Shown: positions 1 through 5,441 of the stretch, one piece after another
Numbering within the stretch: position 1 is the stretch's first letter
Layout of the letters: each line of letters begins with the position of its first letter
Notes under the pieces: model-generated
Told to the model about the DNA's origin: nothing
What the model saw: only the letters and a program-made list of their open reading frames with translations
Database searches by the model: none
Assembly (NCBI GenBank): GCA_902783515.1
Contig: CACZRK010000171.1
Location: 1-5,441, forward strand
Length of the DNA stretch: 5,441 bases
From: an uncultured Coriobacteriaceae bacterium
GTDB lineage: Bacteria; Actinomycetota; Coriobacteriia; Coriobacteriales; UMGS124
Direction of reading: 5' to 3'
Made by a program: the position numbers and the translations under genes

Positions 1-2
1 AC

Positions 3-1148
3 TGGGTCCTTGGCAAGTATGAGTCGCGCGAGGAGATGCGCAACATCGGGGCGCAGATTCGCGACGCCGTCGCGTCGATCCGTCGGGTGGGGGACTTTGA
101 CGTCACGCCCTCCGCGAACGTGACGATCGCCTGCGAGGAGGAGCTCATGGCCCTCCGGAAGATGGCCATGGACACGCTGTTCGGGACGGGGGGCGGACTG
201 GGTGACGAGTGGGGGAGGATGACCGTCGAGAGGCGCGAGGCTCTGCGCGACCTCGTTGACTCCGTGCCGTTTGGCTGCTGCATCCTCGACCCGCGCCGGG
301 TCATCCTGTACTGCAACCACGTGGCGGAGGGCGTCCTGGGGTTCGCTGCCGAGGAGATGGTGGGGAGAAGGCTCGAGGACATGTCGATGGCGTGCACGCG
401 CGCCATCGACGGGAACGTCGTGACGGGATGCAGCCCCTCGCAGTTCGCGCTCGCCACGGGCCGGCCGAAGGCCATGCAGATGACGGTGACGGGCAGGGGC
501 GGAAGGGAGGTCGTGGTCACCGACACGGTGGTCCCCATCAGGGACGGCGCGGGAAAGATCTGGTCGATGGTCGCCTTCATCGTGCCGAGCGGGGGAAAGG
601 GCGCCGGCCGCGACGCCGTCTGGGACCTGTTTCAGATGGCGGAGCGGGATCCCGTCACCCGACTGCCCGGGCGCGCGCACATGGAGGAGCGCATCGTCGA
701 GTCACTGGAGCTCTACAAGCGCACCGGTCACAGGTTTGCGGTCTTCTTCGCGGACGTCGACAACTTCCATGACGTCAACAACGCCTATGGCCATCACATG
801 GGCGACGAGATCCTGCGGTCCTTCGGGCAGACCCTCCTGAGCCAGGGCCGAAGGACCGACGAGTTCTGTCGCTGGGGCGGCGACGAGTTCGTCGGCATCC
901 TGCAGCTCAGGCGGGACAGCGACGTCACGGGGGCCGCCCGTCGCCTCATGCGCGCCACGAAGGAGATCAGCATCAGCGAGGGCGGCCGGACGGTCACCTG
1001 CCACGTGTCCATCGGCATGACGGTCATCAGGGAGGGCGACGACCTGGAGACCGTGGTCGACCGCGCCGACCGCTACATGTACGAGGCGAAGCGGCGCAAG
1101 GGAGACGGGATTGTGACGGACTTCACGGCAGGGGGGACGGGCGCATAG
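3..1148 (+). CDS. PAS-GGDEF diguanylate cyclase, 5'-partial
   Basis: Predicted diguanylate cyclase, which joins two GTP into the second messenger c-di-GMP in the cytoplasm. Numbering from the ATG at base 36, residues about 68-185 resemble a PAS sensor domain (VPFGCCILDPRR, then CNHVAEGVLGF, then the EEMVGRR stretch). Residues about 196-362 are a GGDEF domain. The active-site pieces are visible: D240 (metal), N248 and D257 (guanine contacts by analogy with PleD), GGDEF at 281-285, and the C-terminal DRADRYMYEAKRRKG. An RxxD inhibitory site (R272-D275) sits exactly five residues before GGDEF, so product feedback is likely. Two positions are unusual: the usual Asn in DxLTxLxNR is Gly (DPVTRLPGR), and the usual Lys in DxDxFK is His245. 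No membrane segment is visible. The frame has no stop back to base 3. The ATG at 36 directly abuts a GAGGAG with no spacer, so I treat it as internal and the gene as cut by the window edge. The stop is TAG at 1146-1148. The family call is firm; the signal sensed is unknown. Confidence 0.9.
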   Translation, partial: WVLGKYESREEMRNIGAQIRDAVASIRRVGDFDVTPSANVTIACEEELMALRKMAMDTLFGTGGGLGDEWGRMTVERREALRDLVDSVPFGCCILDPRRVILYCNHVAEGVLGFAAEEMVGRRLEDMSMACTRAIDGNVVTGCSPSQFALATGRPKAMQMTVTGRGGREVVVTDTVVPIRDGAGKIWSMVAFIVPSGGKGAGRDAVWDLFQMAERDPVTRLPGRAHMEERIVESLELYKRTGHRFAVFFADVDNFHDVNNAYGHHMGDEILRSFGQTLLSQGRRTDEFCRWGGDEFVGILQLRRDSDVTGAARRLMRATKEISISEGGRTVTCHVSIGMTVIREGDDLETVVDRADRYMYEAKRRKGDGIVTDFTAGGTGA

Positions 1149-1194
1149 ACGCGGTGTAAGCTAAGGACAACAAGGGAATCGACGAGACGTCCGC

Positions 1195-1212
1195 CGCATG
1201 CGCGCGCATGCG
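1195..1212. repeat. 18-bp perfect palindrome before the second cyclase gene
   Basis: The 18 bases CGCATGCGCGCGCATGCG equal their own reverse complement. They consist of two copies of the 8-bp palindrome CGCATGCG separated by CG. The element lies in the short gap between the two GGDEF genes and covers the candidate ATG at 1208. It ends just before the GGAG ribosome binding site at 1218-1221. As DNA it could be a dimeric repressor site. As RNA it could fold into a short hairpin next to the ribosome binding site. The symmetry is seen directly; either role is inference. Confidence 0.6.
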
Positions 1213-1213
1213 C

Positions 1214-1221
1214 GGGGGGAG
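1214..1221 (+). promoter_or_regulatory. Ribosome binding site favouring the GTG start at 1229
   Basis: A purine run GGGGGGAG contains the Shine-Dalgarno core GGAG at 1218-1221. It is followed by a seven-base spacer and a GTG at 1229-1231, in the frame of the second GGDEF gene. The upstream in-frame ATG at 1208 has no purine-rich sequence at a suitable distance: the nearest, GACGAG at 1181-1186, is more than 20 bases away. The site therefore argues for the GTG as the real start. Confidence 0.55.
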
Positions 1222-1228
1222 CTTTGGC

Positions 1229-2305
1229 GTGAGGGCATTGGTGCAGAGGTTACGGGAGGCGGCGTGGTTCGCCGACTCCGAGGAGCATTGGGGCGCGATC
1301 CGCGCCCAGATCGCGCGGGAGAACCACCACAACATCCTGGCCGTCTCCCTCGTCTTCGCCGTGATGATGGCGATCATTCCCCTGTTCTCGCCCCTCAGCG
1401 CGAAGATCAGTGCCGCCCGTCAGTGGTACGTGATCGTCATGGTCTGCTCGCTGCTCGTGTACGTCGTCGCGCTGCGCGTCAGGCCCGAGCGGGTCAAGGC
1501 CGTCACCGTCCTGATGTACGTGATGATCAGCCTGCTGCTGGTGTACGCGACGGTGCTGGGGACGATCTACGCAACGGGGCAGATCGCGACCGCCTACCCC
1601 GCGTTCGTGCTCGCGTCCCCCCTGCTCTTCGCGGACAGGAAGCGGCGCGTGGCGGCGTGCATCGCCATCCACACGGCGCTCTTCGTCTGCATGGCCGTGC
1701 TCTTTGACGAGTCGGGGTTCATCGTGGACGACGTCATCAACTCGTGCCTCTTCGCCGGCATCAGCGTCGTCATCAACGCCAACGTGCTCAACACGAAGTT
1801 CAGGCAGGAGTACACCCAGATCAGGCTGGAGGAGCTCAGCGGGAAGGACCTGCTCACGGGCTCACGGAACCGCAACTCCTACGAGCAGGCGCTCGCAAGG
1901 TACCCCCATGCCTGCGCGCACTCCCTCGCCTGCGTCTTCGCCGACCTGAACGGCCTGCACGAGCTCAACGCGACGATCGGCCACGCCGGCGGCGACGCCA
2001 TGCTGAAGTGCGTCGGCAACGCGATGCGCGTCGCCTTCGGGGAGGAGGACACGTACCGCATCGGCGGCGACGAGTTCGTGTCATTCGCCCCGGACATCGA
2101 CGACGCCGAGCTTCAGAGCAGGGTGCGCGCCGTGCGCGGCATGACGGAGGAGCGCTCCTGCCGCGTCTCCATCGGGGTGGCCCGGGCCGAGCTGCCCGAC
2201 ATCGACATGAGCGCCCTTGTGCGCCGCGCCGAGCGACAGATGTACGACGACAAGCGCCGCTACTACGAGCGGACGGGGTTCGACAGGAGGGGCAGGCTGG
2301 ACTAG
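1229..2305 (+). CDS. Membrane-bound GGDEF diguanylate cyclase
   Basis: Predicted integral-membrane diguanylate cyclase making c-di-GMP at the inner face of the membrane. With GTG 1229 as residue 1 (358 aa), hydrophobic segments lie near residues 36-55, 66-82, 92-111, 118-134, 140-158 and 167-186, giving about six membrane spans and no separate sensor domain. A GGDEF domain follows at about 203-348, beginning KDLLTGSRNR. D239, N247 and D256 match the metal and guanine-binding positions, GGDEF is at 279-283, and the tail reads AERQMYDDKRRYYE. The first motif is the DLNGL variant, and the usual Lys after it is His244. The RxxD inhibitory site is absent: the equivalent residues 270-273 are FGEE, so product inhibition through the I-site is unlikely. 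An in-frame ATG at 1208 would add seven residues but lacks a ribosome binding site and lies inside a palindrome. An in-frame TAA at 1157-1159 rules out a longer start. The gene follows the first cyclase by 80 bases (59 if ATG 1208 is used), so co-transcription is likely. The stop is TAG at 2303-2305. The ligand sensed by the membrane region is unknown. Confidence 0.92.
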   Translation: MRALVQRLREAAWFADSEEHWGAIRAQIARENHHNILAVSLVFAVMMAIIPLFSPLSAKISAARQWYVIVMVCSLLVYVVALRVRPERVKAVTVLMYVMISLLLVYATVLGTIYATGQIATAYPAFVLASPLLFADRKRRVAACIAIHTALFVCMAVLFDESGFIVDDVINSCLFAGISVVINANVLNTKFRQEYTQIRLEELSGKDLLTGSRNRNSYEQALARYPHACAHSLACVFADLNGLHELNATIGHAGGDAMLKCVGNAMRVAFGEEDTYRIGGDEFVSFAPDIDDAELQSRVRAVRGMTEERSCRVSIGVARAELPDIDMSALVRRAERQMYDDKRRYYERTGFDRRGRLD

Positions 2306-2310
2306 GCGCG

Positions 2311-2325
2311 GCGGCACGTGCCCGC
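2311..2325. terminator. Possible weak hairpin between convergent genes
   Basis: The 36 bases between the stops of the membrane cyclase and the SNF2 gene hold the perfect palindrome GGCACGTGCC (2313-2322). With flanking GCGG/CCCGC it forms a slightly longer stem with one bulged base. It could act as a transcription end in either direction. No run of T follows on the + strand and none of A precedes it, so it is not a classical intrinsic terminator, and the loop would be very small. I list it only as the sole structured element in the junction. Confidence 0.25.
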
Positions 2326-2341
2326 ACCCAGCTGGCAGCCC

Positions 2342-5300
2342 TTATGCCCTCATGCCCTCGTCGCGCGCGTCGAGCAGCGCGAGCACGTCCTCGCGCGTGA
2401 GTGAGGCGGAGCCGGTCGCCTCGCCGCCGAGGACGGACTCGGCGAGGTCGCGCTTGGACTGCTGCATGGTCACGATGCGCTCCTCGATCGTGTCCTTCGC
2501 GATCAGGCGAAAGACGCTGACGGCGCGGCTCTGGCCGATGCGGTGCGCGCGATCGGTCGCCTGGTTCTCGGCGGCGAGGTTCCACCACGGGTCGTAGTGG
2601 ACGACCACGTCGGCCGCGGTCAGGTTCAGGCCGACGCCGCCCGCCTTGAGCGATATGAGGAACACGGGCGCCTCGCCGGCCTGGAACTGCGCGACGAGCG
2701 CCGCGCGGCGCTCCTTGCTCGTGGCGCCGGTGAGCATGAGGTGGGCGATCCCCTCGGACGCGAGTCGCTCGGCGATGAGGTCCAGCATGCGGGTGAACTG
2801 CGAGAAGACGAGCACCTGGTGCCCGCCGTCCACGGCGTTGCGCACGAGCTCCAGGCAGATGTCGAGCTTCGCGGAGCCGCCGGCGTAGTCTTCGTAGAAC
2901 AGGCGGGGGTCGCAGCAGATCTGCCGCAGCTTGGTGAGCTCGGCGAGCACCTGCAGCCTCTCCTTCCCGAACGCGGCGGGCAGCTCATGGGCGACCTGCA
3001 GCGCAAGACGGTCCTGGTTGGCCTTGTAGAGCTTCTCCTGCTCGCCCGACATGCGGGCGTACACGACGCTCTCGTTCTTCTCGGGCAGGTCGCGCAGGAC
3101 GTCGCCCTTCAGGCGGCGCAGGATGAACGGCGCGACGAGGCAGCGCAGGCGCTCGGCAGCCCCCTCGTCGCCGCCCGCCGCGGGCGCCTCGTAGCGCTTC
3201 TCGAACGCGCTGCGGTCGCCGAGCATCCCCGGCATGAGGAAGTCAAAGATGCTCCAGAGCTCGGAGAGGCGGTTCTCGACGGGGGTGCCGGTCAGCGCGA
3301 AGCGCACGTCGGACGGCAGGCACTTGGCGGCCTTCGCCACCTGCGTGCTCGCGTTCTTCACGTACTGCGCCTCGTCAAGGATCACGCGGCGGAAGTGCTG
3401 GCGCGCGTAGGCCTCCACGTCACGCTTCATGAGGTCGTAGGAGGTGACGAGCACGTCATGGTTTCGCGCGGCGTCGATGAGCGCGCCTCGCGCGGCCTTG
3501 CCGCCCAGCACGGCCACGGCGTCCAGCTGCGGGGCGAAGCGTGCGAGCTCGGCCATCCAGTTGTAGACGAGCGACGCGGGGCACACGACGAGCGTCGTCT
3601 CCGGCGCGCCCGGCGGCGTCGTTGCGTCGGGGGCCTTGGGCGCCACGGAGGGATCGGCCGCCGCGGGCGCGTCCGTGGCCTGCGCTGCCTGCGCGGCCGC
3701 CTCGTGACAGGCGAGGACGTGCGTGATCATCTGCAGCGTCTTGCCCAGGCCCATGTCGTCGGCGATGATGCCGCCGAACCCGAGGCGCTCGAGCGTCTGC
3801 AGCCAGCGGAAGCCCTCCTCCTGATAGGGGCGCAGCACGCCGGCAAGGGAGGCGGGCACGTCCACGTCGGCGTCGGCGTAGGCGTCAAAGTCGCGCACGA
3901 TCGCGCGGAAGCCGGCGTCGCGCTCCAGGCGCACGCCCTCGGCGCGCCGCAGCAGCGCGTCCACGAACAGGGTGCGGCTGCCGGGCAGCCCGTCGACGCC
4001 GCCGACCAGCTGGGCGTCGTCCACCCCCAGGCCGTCGGCGAGGTCCGCCACCGCGCGCACGCTCTCGTCCAGGCGCATGACGTCGCCCGAGGAGAGGCGC
4101 ACGTAGCGCTGCCTGCGGCGATAGCTCGCGAGGTAGGCGACGAGGTCGGCCGGCGCGAGGCCGCTCGCGTCCACCTGCAGGTCAAGCAGGCCGCTCTTCA
4201 CGAGCGCCCGCACGTGGACCTGCGGGCTCTCGCGGACCTCCACGCCGCGCAGCCGCTCGCTCAGCATGACCTCGCCCAGGTCGGAGAGCTCGCGCAGCCC
4301 CTCCGTGAGCAGGCGGTACATGAGCTCGGCGTCGTCCTCGTCAAAGTACGGCTCGTCCAGGCCCTCGGGGAAGTACGCGTCCACCGCGTCCTGGGCGCGC
4401 GTCTCGGCGACGACGTCGCGCGAGGGCTGGCCGGGGCGGGCGGGCTCAAAGAGCGGCAGCGTCGCGTCGCCGTAGGCGACGGTCGCGCGGCAGAAGACCT
4501 CGCCGGCCTCCTCGCCGACGAAGAACGAGAAGCGCGCCTCGGGCGGCTGCACCGCCGCGAGCTCGTCGGGGGCCACGAGGTCGCAGTGGTCGCGCAGGAC
4601 GGGCAGCGCCGTGCGGCAGAACGACTCCACGTCGCCGGGGGCGATGCGGAGCGCGCGGCCGGAGGTGGGCAGCAGCGCGGCGAAGAGCGCGCCGGTCGCG
4701 CGCGAGAACGCCTCGTCGCAGCGCCAGGCGTGATCGTCGTCGATGAGGTAGAGACGGTCGCCGGCCGAGAAGCACTCCAGCGACGCCGGGAGGGCCAGGG
4801 CAAACCCACCGTCCTCCGTGCCGCTCGCCGTGAGGCGGGCCTCGACGCGGGGGTTGCCGGGCGTCACGCGGACGGTGCGCGCGGGCTCCCGCTCGTACGC
4901 GACGCCCAGGCCGAGCGGCACGTACGTGACCTCCTCGCCGTCCATGATGTCCAGGATCTCGATGACGTCGGCGGCCGCGAGCGGGAGCTCCTTGATGTCC
5001 GTGCCGTTGCCGACCTGCTGGTACTTGTCGCGCGACTCGAAGAGCGCCTGCTGGCTGCGCGCGATGCGCGTGACCGCCTCCAGCAGCTGCCGCGCGCGGG
5101 GCGTGAACGAGGAGGGCACGTGCGTGAACGAGAGGTTCTTGCCGTAGCTCACCGTCTCGCCCGACCGCCACGTCCGCACGAGCTGGTTGACGTTCTTGAC
5201 GACGTAGCTCGCCTTGCCGCGGTGGACCCGCAGCTTGAGCAGCCATGCGTCGCCGCGCGCGTAGTACCCGACCGCGGGGGAGATCGTGACCTGAAGGCTC

Positions 5301-5441
5301 ACGGGCTCCTCGGGGCGGTCCGCCTCGTCCGCGTGCCGCGCGGCTCGGGCGCGCTGGGCCTCCGCCGCGCTCTCAAGCTGCTGGCTCGTGATCGCCCTGA
5401 GCAGCGACGAGATGCGCCCGTCCGACGGCAGCGGCGCCCGG
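2342..5441 (-). CDS. SNF2-family ATPase/helicase, 5'-partial
   Basis: Large superfamily 2 protein of the SNF2/Rad54-like group, which uses ATP to translocate on double-stranded DNA or remodel protein-DNA complexes. Numbering from the GTG codon at 5302, the N-terminal half (to about 480) resembles the SNF2-associated region of bacterial homologues. The ATPase core follows: LRPYQEEGFRWL from about 490, Walker A DMGLGKT with K521, motif Ia LVVCPASLVYNW (571-582), DEAQ in place of DEAH (643-646), LTGTPVEN (from 670), RRLKGDVLRDLPEK, VLVFSQF, SLKAGGVGLN (from 884), and QATDRAHRIGQ ending at 924. All core motifs look intact. An Ala/Pro-rich insert lies at 535-567. The frame has no stop for the 46 codons between 5302 and the window edge, and those codons read like a charged helical linker, so the start is outside. 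GTG 5302 has GAGGAG only three bases upstream, which is too close for a good site. Family members often carry a SWIM zinc finger in the missing part. RapA is less likely, because the associated region differs and the neighbours give no link to RNA polymerase. The stop is TAA at 2342-2344. The physiological role is unknown. Confidence 0.92.
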   Translation of the reverse strand, partial: RAPLPSDGRISSLLRAITSQQLESAAEAQRARAARHADEADRPEEPVSLQVTISPAVGYYARGDAWLLKLRVHRGKASYVVKNVNQLVRTWRSGETVSYGKNLSFTHVPSSFTPRARQLLEAVTRIARSQQALFESRDKYQQVGNGTDIKELPLAAADVIEILDIMDGEEVTYVPLGLGVAYEREPARTVRVTPGNPRVEARLTASGTEDGGFALALPASLECFSAGDRLYLIDDDHAWRCDEAFSRATGALFAALLPTSGRALRIAPGDVESFCRTALPVLRDHCDLVAPDELAAVQPPEARFSFFVGEEAGEVFCRATVAYGDATLPLFEPARPGQPSRDVVAETRAQDAVDAYFPEGLDEPYFDEDDAELMYRLLTEGLRELSDLGEVMLSERLRGVEVRESPQVHVRALVKSGLLDLQVDASGLAPADLVAYLASYRRRQRYVRLSSGDVMRLDESVRAVADLADGLGVDDAQLVGGVDGLPGSRTLFVDALLRRAEGVRLERDAGFRAIVRDFDAYADADVDVPASLAGVLRPYQEEGFRWLQTLERLGFGGIIADDMGLGKTLQMITHVLACHEAAAQAAQATDAPAAADPSVAPKAPDATTPPGAPETTLVVCPASLVYNWMAELARFAPQLDAVAVLGGKAARGALIDAARNHDVLVTSYDLMKRDVEAYARQHFRRVILDEAQYVKNASTQVAKAAKCLPSDVRFALTGTPVENRLSELWSIFDFLMPGMLGDRSAFEKRYEAPAAGGDEGAAERLRCLVAPFILRRLKGDVLRDLPEKNESVVYARMSGEQEKLYKANQDRLALQVAHELPAAFGKERLQVLAELTKLRQICCDPRLFYEDYAGGSAKLDICLELVRNAVDGGHQVLVFSQFTRMLDLIAERLASEGIAHLMLTGATSKERRAALVAQFQAGEAPVFLISLKAGGVGLNLTAADVVVHYDPWWNLAAENQATDRAHRIGQSRAVSVFRLIAKDTIEERIVTMQQSKRDLAESVLGGEATGSASLTREDVLALLDARDEGMRA

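Noticed and set aside
1149..1194. Possible promoter with TAAGCT near 1157 as a -10 element
   Set aside because: The expected -35 position around 1134-1139 is G-rich and matches nothing. TTGTGA at 1111 is about 40 bases away, too far to pair with it. Read-through from the first cyclase gene explains expression adequately.
1198..1707. Open frame starting at ATG 1198, overlapping the membrane cyclase
   Set aside because: Its product is Arg-rich without hydrophobic segments or motifs, and there is no ribosome binding site. It is a shifted reading of the cyclase gene.
1965..2588. Long - strand open frame antisense to the membrane cyclase and SNF2 tail
   Set aside because: Its product is an Arg/Ala/Pro-rich string with no domain. 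Such frames are expected opposite GC-rich genes, and both real genes have clear family motifs.
4818..5147. + strand open frame of about 109 residues opposite the SNF2 N-terminal region
   Set aside because: Ser/Arg-rich, no recognisable motif, no convincing ribosome binding site, and fully antisense to a well-supported gene.
4446..5246. Open frame on the - strand in a different phase inside the SNF2 gene
   Set aside because: Arg/Ala/Gly/Pro-rich composition with no motif, fully inside the SNF2 gene. It is a by-product of GC-rich codons.
2342..5441. SNF2 ATPase as part of a phage-defence system such as DISARM
   Set aside because: No methyltransferase, nuclease, phospholipase-D-like or other defence partner is visible, and the neighbours are signalling genes. 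The protein resembles the common stand-alone bacterial SNF2 group. Genes beyond the right edge could change this view.

Overview
The window is GC-rich bacterial DNA (roughly two thirds G+C by eye, with strong G/C preference at third codon positions). It is almost fully coding. The base composition, a membrane GGDEF protein next to a PAS-GGDEF protein, and a long SNF2-type ATPase together suggest a high-GC actinobacterium, possibly Coriobacteriia (Olsenella/Atopobium-like). That placement is an inference from style and is not proven by any marker gene here.

Layout: (1) Bases 3-1148, + strand, hold the C-terminal part of a PAS-GGDEF diguanylate cyclase whose reading frame is already open at the left edge. 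(2) Bases 1149-1228 are a short intergenic gap with an 18-bp perfect palindrome and a ribosome binding site. (3) Bases 1229-2305, + strand, hold a second diguanylate cyclase with about six membrane segments followed by a GGDEF domain. (4) Bases 2306-2341 are a 36-base convergent junction with a small GC-rich palindrome. (5) Bases 2342-5441, - strand, hold a large SNF2-family ATPase/helicase whose frame stays open through the right edge, so its true N-terminus lies outside the window.

The two GGDEF proteins are co-directional and closely spaced, so they are probably co-transcribed and both feed c-di-GMP signalling. They differ in design. The first has a PAS sensor and an intact RxxD product-inhibition site. 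The second is membrane-bound and lacks that site. The SNF2 protein converges on them and shows no obvious functional link. It looks like the bacterial SNF2 group that carries an SNF2-associated region and often an N-terminal SWIM zinc finger.

I found no RNA gene, CRISPR array, insertion sequence, prophage element or recognisable defence cassette. The most interesting details are the palindrome at the start of the second cyclase, the contrasting I-sites and shared Lys-to-His change in the two GGDEF domains, and an Ala/Pro-rich insert in the first ATPase lobe.
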